Made by a program: the position numbers and the translations under genes
Shown: positions 1 to 12,000 of the stretch, in pieces
How positions within the stretch are numbered: position 1 is the first letter of the stretch
Layout: every line of letters begins with the position of its first letter
Assembly (NCBI RefSeq): GCF_009870125.1
Contig: NC_046681.1
Location: forward strand, 29,596,001-29,660,000
Length of the DNA stretch: 64,000 nucleotides
Reading direction: 5' to 3'
Source of the DNA: Drosophila pseudoobscura
Lineage: Eukaryota > Arthropoda > Insecta > Diptera > Drosophilidae
The notes under the pieces: model-generated
What the model was told of the DNA's origin: nothing
Databases searched by the model: none
Seen by the model: the letters and a program-made list of their open reading frames with translations, nothing else

Positions 1-3000
1 CATTGTCCAAGGCCTCCGCCATGAGACAGGCGGCCACCGCCGTCTGCCGCGTGTGCAGCGCCTTCAGAAGGGCCACCACTTTGATGGCCAGCCGATTGCT
101 TGGATTCATCCAGGCAGTGATGGCTGGCGAGGCAGTGCTCAGCAGGTTCCAGTCGAGGCGCGTCAGATCGATCTTTCGGGTGATGGGCACGCAGGGCGGC
201 GCCGCAAAGTTCAGCCACACGGCTTTCAGTTCGATCACACATGAAGAGGTCTTGTCGGTTTCCTTGACGTTTGAAAGCACCTTGTCGTAGGCATCCTTGG
301 AGTTGCTGCCACCGGCAGCCCCGTTCTTCGGAGCACCCTGATTGCCTGTCGCCGTGGGCCCCTTCTCGACATCCTCGTCTGGAGGTTTGGGTGTGGATTT
401 CCTCTGGTCAGCCCCAGAGGTAGAGTTCTCGCTGTCCTGGCCGTGGTGGAACTTCTCTTTGGGGGTCTTTGGAGTGGGTGGCTTTTTGGTGATCATACGC
501 CAGGCGGCCTCCGCCTTGGAAGTGGCACCAGCATCCGAGGAAGGTGCTGCCGCTCCTCCCTCGTTGCCTGCCCCACCGTGACCCACAAGATCGTTGAGGT
601 TGAAGCCACCGCTGGCGGACACACCCTCGCCTCCTGCGCCCGCCATCTCGGCCAGCTCTTCCTTGCTGTTCTCGGACTTTTCAAAGTGCGAGCGCTTCAC
701 GATCTTCACGCCCACGCCCTCCAGGCCACACTCGAACATGATGTAGCCGATGCTCTCGATGCCCGTGCTCTCGGGCATCTTCAGGCACTCGAACAGCACC
801 TTGCTCTTGTGCTCCGGAATGGCAGTGACGATGATGGGTGAGTCCTGGGCACACGACTGGCCCTCCGTCTTCAGGCGTCGCAGCTGTGCATGCGCTCGTC
901 CAATATCCAGGGTAATGACGAGCTCCTCCAACTGCTTTTCCGATGTCTCTATGAGAATGGGCTCCCCCTGGACATTGTCGGGTCGGGTCTGGGAGGAAAG
1001 GTGCGCCAGTAGGGCACGCGTTCCCTTCATAATCCCGCCCTTCTTGTGGCTATTGCCCGACTGCACCGTCTGCTGGATGTACACGTTGTGCATGGAGGCA
1101 CGCGTCGTCTTGCCCAAATGGAACTTGGTGGAGATCCCCTCCATGTAGAAAGTCAGCAGCGAGACGCAGCTGAGATCCTGTCAAGCAAATGAAAAGCGTT
1201 TGTGTGTAATTGTGTTTTCGATTCGAGAGCGCGAACTCTTACCTGGACATTGTCCAGAGCTGCCACGGATATCACCTCCTCCACAATGGAGGATTGCAGC
1301 ATCGTGATGCTGACTTTTGGCAGCACAATCAGCCCCTGCGTCTTCGTCGAGATGCTCTCCTCGTAGACATCGCTGAGGAACGAGTCCCCGGGCCCCTGCA
1401 GATGGCGCTCAGTGGTGGATCGCTTCGAGTTGGAGTGCACCTGCGACCAGTAGCTCAGGCTCTGGTCTCTCTTCAGTATATTGTCGTTGTTCACCTTGGC
1501 AATGCACGACGTGTGAATGAAGTTGACGACTGAGAGCAGGTGCATCGACTGTATGGTGGGTATGGCAGCCTCTACCATCCTGAAAATAATATTTCCTTCA
1601 TTAATCGTAATCGTATGGGCGAGTAAATCTACATAAGTCATAGCTAGTGGCACAGAGAATGCAACTTCATGCAGAGGATGGAAATGTGATTCTTTCGGCT
1701 GTTTCTATGCAGTAATATTTTCGCTTACTAGCTTAACAGAAACTGTTTCAAACATATGTACGAGTATACACAAATTACCAAGTAGGCGTTGCAATTCTCA
1801 GTAATATAAATAAATTTAGGTTTCATAAAAAGAAAATGATTCTGATGCGGATATGTTTACTATATTTGATATTTCCCTTATTACTACACGCGTATCCCAT
1901 GGTGAGTGTCCATCCCATCTTTGGAGAGATTCCCCCACAAACTCAGTCCCTTGGACACCACAGGCGCAACATGCCGACCCGCACAACTATCCTGATCTTA
2001 CAGATGGCCTAACCGATGGCGATGTTCAGGCTGCTCTGGAAGATCTGTCGCTAGAAGACCTGACCTCGCTGGACCATCTATTGGATGAGCACAGCCATCA
2101 CGATGAAGATCCCAATTCAGGCTCGGACTCGGACGGTGAGTGTTTGCAAATGAGATTACGATTTTATCACCAGTTGGAGGGCTTTCAAAGCAAGCAAGTC
2201 AAGGAAACCAGTTCAGTGAAGCTAAGGGCACGGATGAGCAGGTCTTTGAGGATCTGCTGGCATCGGAGGATCACTTCGATGATGGCTGCAAGGACGAGGA
2301 TGAGGAGAAAAAGCCCAACAATCTCTGCACGGAGCGACCGCCTGTTCCAAAATTCACACGCTCCACCACGAAAACTGCTGCGACCACCTGCGAGCCCCCA
2401 GATACAACATCAGGGCTCCCCTACAAGAAAACTTCCAGCAAGAAAACGCCAGACTACGACAATATGGGGGCCCCCTTCGGCATGTCCAAGTGCCTGAAGA
2501 CGAAGCAAATGAAGTGCAAGCCCAAGCCAACGATCAAGAGCGATGAAGAATGCGAAGCAGACGACTTTGAGTGCCTGAGGAGATTCCGCGAAAGAGATTC
2601 CGCCAAAGTGTTCAAGCAGTCACCACTGGACTACGACGAGGAAAACTCTGATGACTCCTCGGTTTACGTTCCAGCCAATGAGCTGGCCAGAATCGGGCAA
2701 CTGGACGAGGAGACTCTCATTCACTCTCTGGATCGAGAACCAATGGAAGATCGGGTCAAGCAGAGCGGGTGGAAACCACTTGCCGACGAGCAGGAGGAGA
2801 GGGCTAAATTGGAGCGTACAGAAACGTACGAGCGCCATCATCTCTCTCGAATGGCACACCGAGAGCGAAAGTATGCCAAAGCCCAGGAGCAGAAGCAGAT
2901 CCCATACGATCCCATGGATGAGAGGCCACAGCTCAGTGCTGCCGACAGGTTGGCAGCATAATGACATCAATCACCGACAATCTATACACACACGATTCCG

Positions 3001-6000
3001 CGTCCGTTGTTTCCGTTTCGTTGTTAATCTTGCAGCTTCCTTGCCAGCAATGAGCGCGATCCGATGCGCTTCCTCGCCCAGATGGAGGACGGGAACATCG
3101 ATAGCCAGAACGATCATCGGGAGGATCGCAGCCAGAACGAGAATCTAACCCTAGAAAAGCTCACAGAGGAACAGGGACAGGATCCCAATGAATATCTCGA
3201 TTTCAGGCGAATGAAGCGAGAGAACAAGCAAACGGACGATGCCCCTGACGTGAGTTTTAAATCTATACATACACCATACATTGGGATTGATTCCCTCTTC
3301 AGAACTCTAAGGAGACCTATTTGAAACAGCTAATGGACAGCTTCCCACGCGATCAGGACGGTCAGAGCAATGACGACTTGGAGGCTCTGCAGGAATCGGT
3401 TTCGGCTCATTTGCGCGTTAAGCGATGTTGAGTTTTTTTTTGTTTTAAACTTGAAGCCTAATTGTTGTTATCACGATAATTATAATTGTAGTTGTATTTT
3501 TTACCCCATAAATTGATAAAGAAGAAAGTTTGTTTGTTTGTCTACTCGTGAATCGTTTTTCTGTATGAATGATTGATGACTTCTTTTATATACCCCTCTG
3601 TAGAACATATACGAACCTTTGCAATCCCTCCAGCAGAAGCGGCGTGAGGAAGATATTTAGTTGCCCCTTCAGCCTCGCCACCACAGATGTGCAGGCAGCT
3701 CCACCTTCCGACTGAAGACTCATGAACTCCCCGTCATCAAAGCCATTCGTGGTCTTGTCCGCTTCCTCTTCCTTCAGCAGAACACTGGGATCCCAGGGAT
3801 GGGATTTAGGTCCGCCCATGAATGTGGCCGAACTGTTGCTCCCCGTGGCGTTCTCGTACCGGGGCACCACCTTGATCTCACGCCAGCACGAATACAGATC
3901 GAAATGGGGCAACATTTTGCTGCCAATGTAGGTTAGACCTCCATCTTCGTTCTCGCTGAAGAGCGGCGTGGAGAAGACGTCCGGCCCCAGGGGAAAGGAG
4001 CAGGCGTTCCAATTGAAGCACTTGACTTGTGACAAATGATTCTGATAGCTGGCCATCAGCAGCGGGGAGTCAATGATGGGTCGGTTGACCTGCTGATGAA
4101 GATTCACCAGAGCCACATCCTCCTGCGACGACATGGCGGAGATAAAGGAGTTGGACGACAGCGATGGAGTGCCCGACGAGGAGCCTCGAGAGTCCGCCTG
4201 TGTGGAGCAGTGGAGAAGAGCGCGTAAAGATTACTAAAGGAGTTCGCTTCGTGGCTCATCTACAACTAAATAGCCAGAAGTCAGACAGTGGCGCAAGCAG
4301 AATTGTGGAAAGAAAAGTTCGTGTAAGGTTGCGAGAAACTTATCTTAGGTCTAGATAGGATCAGGACTAGATTAGAAAACCAATTGAAGCATGCACTAAG
4401 AATCTCTGACAAACAGCATGCAAGTGTCCATCTCCTGAATCGTAAATTTAGAAAATCGTTTACCAAATCAATACACATCTTCAGATACATCGAGATTTTG
4501 TGGCTCTACTTTCTAAGAGGTTTTTCTTTTTTTTTGTTTTTGTTCGTTTGGAAACTAAGAACTACTCACATCATGAATAAAATGTCGGTACTCAGGTCGT
4601 GATGAGATATTTGTTATTTGTTTTCTTATTGGTGTGGCAAGACCGTGAATGCGTCTCGCGTCTTCGTTCTGGATGAGTTTAGTATTTGTTTTTGTTTTCG
4701 GTTTCGGTTTTAATTTGTTTTGTTTGGTTTGTTAATTAGTTTGATTTAAGATGAAGATCGAGGAGTTTTAAGGAGAGGAATAGAATTTAGGTGGGGTTAC
4801 AGATTTATGGAGCGGTTTCTCAATGTTCGCTTCACAGAATACATACGTACGTACATGGAATGTCAACCGAACATTGAGAAAACGTCACTTAAGAGTTATA
4901 TACCACCCCTGTTCCACTAGAAGGGGACACATTCGATGAATGACTTTGATTCGCTGTAAAAAAGTGACTCGATACATTCGACACCCGAACAATGAAATCT
5001 TTCCGATCAGAAACTAGAATAATATCGTTCAAAGTAGTTTATTCGAGATCTGGTACTTTAACGAATAAATTCTTAAAATGTATCGGTTTATCGATCGGTA
5101 AGAAATAGTATCTGCTCCATCACGAATTTTTAGATGAATATTGTTCGAAATGTTTAACTTTTTATAGAAAAAGTAAAACTTTTGTTGGAAATATAGTACT
5201 AATTTGAACCAAAATCATCTACGAATGGCCAGTGTTCTGCTAATGGAACTGTGGTAATAGATATATTTATAATAGTACTAATAGATATTTAAATAGTTAA
5301 GATAGATCAGAAGCTTAAAGAAGCTCAAAGCATGCACTGGACACAGTTTTTCAGAATCTCTTATGCCGCTTTCTTTTGCCGAGTGAGATTTTTGGAGAGA
5401 TGGTGACAGAGACTGTGAGATAGATATAGACTTGGCTTCAAAAGCAGCAAAGCGAAACGCGTTTCGTGTATACGTATACATATACATATAGTTCATGAAT
5501 AAATCTCCCTAACATAGGTATATAAAGCGCATAAACGCTCTTTAGTTTTACCAGTTCTGTGGTGCTTTGCGGCCGCTTGGGCAGTGTCTTGTTGCCCTCG
5601 GGGGCATGGATCTCCAGATCGCTGCGATATGTGGGTAGAGTGTGGCTGCCATTCTCGTTTTGAGCACCAATGCTGCGCAAAAAGAGAGGGAAAGGTATTA
5701 CATTCACGTTTCAGAAAGGAGTAATGCTCGTAATAATCAACCTCAAATCGGAAGAGAAACGCTTTCTTCCAGAGAGCACCACTGATCCGCTGTTGGCACT
5801 GTTCCGCTGCTTCATGGATCCACGCTGCGACATCACATTCGATATGTCCTCTTCGGCGGAGAAGAACATCTCCGAGGGATTCTCCGATGTCAAAGAGATG
5901 GTACGCTGTACCTCTCGAGGCAGCTGCTCGCCCAGAGCCTGACAATGAAGAGCAATGTCCGCAATCTCAAACTCCAAGGGATGCGAATGCGGTGCCGAGT

Positions 6001-9000
6001 GCGACATCTCATCGGGCATCTGCAGGGGAACCAAACCGTTTTTTTAGTTTACACATGTATCTGTTTCTGAAGGATTAGCCTACCTCATGCTCATCATCCA
6101 ACGCCTCGCCCGTCAGTCGCGAGTCCGAGATGCTTGTCTTAGGCGGCGACACTCGCAATCTGTTCGAATCGGAGCCGCGTCGTTTAGTATTTACACCTGC
6201 ATCGCCTGCAGCTGCTTCATGCTGCTGCAGTTGCTGTAGCTTCTTGGAGGGGCTATCCAGCAGGCGAGAATAGGGCACTTCCACGGAGGTCTGACGCGTG
6301 CAAGGATACCGCTTGCTCCGCCTCTCGAGGGTGTTGGGGGAGCCAATGCTCTCCCGTGACTTGTGGCGGCTGCTGAGCTCTGGTTTCTCCACAGCGGCGC
6401 TGGAACAGCCTCCGATCTTGAACTTTGTGCCGTCTGGCAAGGAGCAGTGCTCAGCTTTCTTGAGGCTTCCGCCATTCCGCAAATCCCCCCCGGCGGGCCT
6501 GTACAGTCGACCCTTGCCGTTGAAATCGGCCGCGTCGTACAGTGAGACACAGTGCAGGCTATAGGGTGGCGTGTGGAACACCAGTTGTCCTTGGTGGAGT
6601 ATGCTCTCGCCGAAACCAAAGTCCTTGTTGTTATTGATGATGCTGTTGGGAGGAGGAAATCATTCTCTGGCTCAGACTTTCGATCTTCAATGGACACTCA
6701 CAAGTAACGCGCTATGTTGTAATTATCATGGATATCCTGTGCCGTGGGCTTGAAAAACTTCTGGCCATTCCGATTGCTGCCAAAGAAGACGCAGCCTCCG
6801 ATGCAGCCACAGCGTGAGATCTCTGTGCTGGAGGACAAGGCACTGCCATTGTTGGACCACAAGAACCACAGACGCTTGAACTTGGCGTCGTGTTCGCGCA
6901 GGAAGCTGCAAGGGAAAAAAAGCATTGAAAATATGGACATTTCGTGTACATTTTCCACTCACTTGTGCTGCACCAAATGCAGCTCATGGTCGGGTATGGG
7001 CAGTGCCGAGGCTCCCTCTAGCAGTATGGGTCCCAGGGAGGTGCATCCCACTTCCACCCAATTCTCCGAGAGATCTGCCGTCTCCGGGGTCCGTTTGGCC
7101 TGTGGCTCCGAGAAGCTATCGCGCAGGCGGCGCGTGGCCTCATCCCGTGAATCGCGTCGCGACTGAGAGAACGAATTGGAGCTCCTTTTCCCGGCTTTAG
7201 TGTGCGGCGGAGCATGATCCTGCGACTTTAGAGAGTCCTGGTCGGCACGACGCAACTTGCCCGACCGATTGCTGCCCGTGGTGTTGGTGTTGTACGATGG
7301 CGTGGTGGCATGCAGCATGAACAAACGCAGCAGAATGGAGGGCAGCAGACCGGAGATCCCCGACTTGACCCTCTGGCCGTGCAGGTTGCAGTTGGCCAGG
7401 CGAATGGGCGATATCCAGGCATGCAATGCTGTGCCGCTCTCTATCAGATAGACATCCACGGCATCCACCGACACCCGCGTCATCTTGTACTTGATGTCCT
7501 CCGAGGAGGGACACTTGTACTTCTTCTCCTCCTTGGTTTGGGGACACAGATTGCTAGGCACTCCGTGATGGCAATTCCGCACCGTTTTCGGTGACTTGAG
7601 GCAGTTCTCGGGGTCGATAGCGAGCAGGATGAGCGTCTCCAGCCCCGTCACAACGTTCACGAGCTGCGGAAGCGTTAGTTTCCCCGTCAGCTTGCCCAGC
7701 TGCACTTCCACCAGCCAGGAATATTCGAGTGTGTCCTCGTCCAGGGCGCAACCCTCGTTGCTGAACATCGCATGACCACGCACCTGAACGGCCGAGAGCA
7801 GCAGGTGTCCCTGGTTGATGTGCTGCTCCCGCTGCGGCCGCTGGATGCTGTCGGAGGCCAGCAGATAGGAGGGGCTTACGAGCACCTGGAGCGTTGTCTC
7901 GTGGTAGCGTTTGTTCATCTCGAAGCCGAAACGCTCGATCAGCACCACCGGACAGGGGGGATCATCCTCGTTGCAGTTCTTCATCACATGGGCCTGAATG
8001 TCGTGCACAATCACGGAGACCATCACCTCCAGCGGTCGGTAGAGACGCGGGTCGAAGGGTTTGCGTTTCTCCTCGGGCACTTGCACCTCTGAGATGGACT
8101 TGTTGGCAAGCTCCTTCTCCTTGGCCAGCAGCTGGTCCTTGGGATTGAGTGCTGGGGGCTCCTTGAGATTCACATTCGACTGCTCCATGTCCGTGAAGCT
8201 TTGATCCTCGCCGAAAATGTTCTCCTTTAGGCTGATAAAGTTGCGCAGCACATTCCCGTAGGCCATCAGCACAGAGCTGCCGATCTCCAGTTCCACGGTT
8301 ACATGATCCGCTGCCAGGGTCCCCGGATCGAATTTGCTAAACTGCTCCGGAGGCTGTTGCCAGCTGCTGACTGGGGACTTTCGCACCTTTGGTATGCGCA
8401 TGGGACTGAGGAGTATCTCCTCCTTCTCGGGCGTCGTGATGTCCGCCTGTGGATCAGGTCCCAGCGGGGGCACCGGATGGTAAACGTACTGGATAGACAG
8501 CGCCAGGATGGGCACGGCCCAGCAGTCGATCCATCCAGCCGAGCGCTGGCAGATCTTGCGCCACTTTTTCGTGTAGAGCTCCGGCCGGCGGCAGAGCTTG
8601 CCCTCGCGGGTCAACAGTCTTGCATTCTCGTCTATGGCTAAAACTATGGGACGCACCGAGGAGACCTCGGGCACGTACAGGCTCAGGTCGAGGCCCTCGC
8701 CGTGGATCCAGAACTTCAGCGTCACCGTCTTGGGCAGGAAATCGTCAAAGGGCAGAGCGAAGCTCATCTCGAACACATCGCCGCAGAAGGCCAGATGGTT
8801 GTTCTCCTGATTGGCGCTGCTGCAGTCGATCCAGTTGTACTCGTTGCACAGCATCAGGATCTCGAACTCGTGCAGACGGATATTAAAATTGCACGTGTAC
8901 GGCACAAAGCTGAGGATATCCGGCCGTGCCTTGTTCGCCCAGTCTTCGATGAGGTCCTGGAAGAAGCACTTGTGCTTGTACACAATAAAAGCGCTCGTCT

Positions 9001-12000
9001 TGCAGCCGGCCAGGGACACGCTCCAATCTTGCGGTGCATTCCATTTGGTGGGATAATGGATGCGCACCTTGTACTCCAAAGACTCGAACTCCGCGAGACT
9101 CCGATACTGCAGCGAGGTGGTGGCCTCCACATGAAAGAGCTGTCCCTGGATCTTGGATGTATATCCGTCGGGTAGCGTAATCCAGGGGATGGTCACCTCC
9201 ACGTAGGAGGCCGGACCCACAGTGATGTGCATGGCATTCGTCTCCTTTTCCTTCGAGAAGAGTATGTCGATGGTGGCCTCGTTGAGGACACACAGCGTCA
9301 CATCGAACGACTGATAGCTGCGCAGCTCGCCCGGCTGCGGTGTGGGTGTGACCTCCCCCTCCTTCCAATCGGAGGGATAGAAGTACTTGTACAGATGATC
9401 CCGCTGTCGGTCGGCCCAGGGGCCGTAGCTGAAGTCTGTGCCCTTGAGGCAGTGGGCATTGATGCCCCAAACAGGCGGCGACGGCTCCACCACATCGCCA
9501 TTGGGCAGCACAATCTGCACGGGTTGTTCGGGCACCACGCCCGGCTCATCCATGTAGAAATAGAGATCCATTTGGTTGGACATCATCACCACGAAGCCCT
9601 CGCCCATGTACCGCGGCGGCTCGTCAATCAGTCCCGTGTACTTGGGACTTGGACAGAAGAGCACCTTGGCATTCTCCACCTTGGCCTTTACGAAATGCAT
9701 GAAATGATCAAGACGACACACAGCCGGCTTGGTGCTGTACGTGCAGTGGGCCTCCTCCACGGATATGGACAGTGTGGTGGGCGTCAGGCGATTGCCAAAC
9801 ACAAAGCGACCCGAACAGATGTCGATCTTGATGACTGGTATGAGGTCCCGCCACGTGGTGGCCTGCATGGCCTCCGAGTTCTTAACGCTGTTCACCCGCT
9901 GGCTCTGCCGTGCATTCTCCAGATTCATGTTGTGCTCCTTCAGTTTATTCCGCTCCTCGTTGCTCAGCAAATCCGTGGGTATCAGCAGCGACGGCTCCAG
10001 CCCAAAGGTCTTCTCCAGCTTATCGTACAGATCCGATCGATTGTAGATGTGCAGTTCGTAGCCATTCAACTGAACGGACAAACGGGTATCCGAATGCGAG
10101 AGATCTAATTGGGGAAAAGCAGAATGAAACAGATCTGTCTTCGAGGTTAACTTCTCTCTTACCCTCGGACACGTCCTTGGGCACATAGGAACGCCACCAG
10201 CGGAATATGAAGTATCCGTCCTGCGCCCGCACCGTGTAGTCGTAGGTGATGTACACAAAGTCGCGGAACATGATCTTCCCCGCCAGCGGATTCAGCGACA
10301 CTGATCCGATCTTGAAGTATGCCCCCTTGATGAACCACCGATTGGCTATCTTCGTGATGAGCATCCCGATCACCCGATGGTTGTAGAACGTGATGTACGT
10401 CACCCAGGTGATGGTCGTCAGCAGCGAACACAGCAGCCATATCTAAAGTTAAAGATCAAAAGAACAGAAGCTTAATTAAAGAAGGGTAAGAGGTTGATAT
10501 TCGCTGAATTGTTTCATGCTGAATAATTGGCACCTTTCATAATATTATGAGCTTGAGCCGAAGAAAGATACTCCCAAACTTTTTCATTAGCTCATTTTTC
10601 TAGATATTAATACCATGGTAAATTTGGCCACGCACAATTGCGTGATAGGGTTTAAAAAAAGAGGTGGTAAAATAAGTTATACGGCCCCTTTATACCGAAG
10701 ACTTTCTATATACCTCTTGCTAGTACAAATTGCGCGGCTTGCATTCCGCTATTAAGGGGGATGTTCTCTGATTTTGTATCTTTTACAATAATCTTAGAAC
10801 TATTTCCTTCGCTTTCAAGCGATACTCGCTTTCTCTCTCTCCTCCGCTCACCTCCGCCAGATGTCGCACACTGGACGAGGAAGAGACACCCGCGGACAGA
10901 AACAGGGATCGTTAATAAATCGTTACTATTATAAGAAAACTAATAGACAAATTCGAAATTTGTTGTGCTTGTTCGAAAGTGATACTTAAAATTTTACTTA
11001 ACAGAAAGTCGTTCAAATACATTTATGTCTTCGAGGGCTACAATCAATTATCAATTATCAGGTTCGGGGGAGCAAGGGGAGAAGACATTGCCATACTCTT
11101 GAAAGCTTTGGGCCATTCAAAATGTAAAAACTAAACCAACAGATCGGCCAGACATTTCAGCTCAAGTTAACGCTCAGAGCAACAGCATTTCCGTATTACA
11201 TGTACGGGGGCATCGGTGTAAATGGTGCCCCTAAATTCATTCTCGTGGGAGTCATCGATGATGGTGCAGCCATTGGCATTCTCGTAGTTCCAGTGCTGGC
11301 CCGCCAGTCCAAAGTTGTTCAAGTAGTAGAGTTCCGGGGCGGCTGGTGCGTGGTGTGCCCGTCCCGTGTACGGATTCACAAAGTCCACCCAGTAGTTGGC
11401 CTCGGCAAGGCGAATGGATTCGCTGATTGCCAGGTCGAGGAAGGCCTTGATGGCGAGGTCCACGTCGCAGCTGAACTTCAGGCTGATGGCGGTGAAGTCC
11501 ATGGAGTCCCTGAATCCCTGATATCCCTCGCAGTTGCGATAGAAGATGGACTTCAGGTAGGAGTTCAGCAGCTTGGGCATCTGCTGCACCGTCAACTCAA
11601 AGTCTCCGCACTGACGCCGCACGTTGTGCAACATCACTTCGTCGCTCTCCTGCGGGAACATCAGATCCAGGCTGTTGGGGTCGTGGTGGGCCGGCGCCAC
11701 CATTTCCGGGAAAAAGAACATTTGGGGAGAATGAAGTGACGCGAAATTGCGACGACATGGGCCCATTTTCTCCACCTCCGATAGCTCAATCTCCCGCGGA
11801 TCGTCCAGCACAAAGGTGGGCTCTGGTACGATGCTCTTGCTGCTGGCCAAGCGGCAAACATTCGTCGAAGACTTGCTGCTGCACACAGCGCGAGCCAGCA
11901 TCCCCTGGCAGTGCACAGCACAGCCCACGAGGACCCTCAGTGGCATTACGACTCACGATGATTTCAGCAAACAAAGAAAAGCTTAACGAAGGAGACAACA

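Noticed and set aside
10401-10403. Start of tweek at a GTG in exon 2, or at the ATG at 10440
   Set aside because: The ATG at 10440 is out of frame with the conserved membrane segment. An upstream exon at 13582-13469 joins in phase and supplies a proper ATG.
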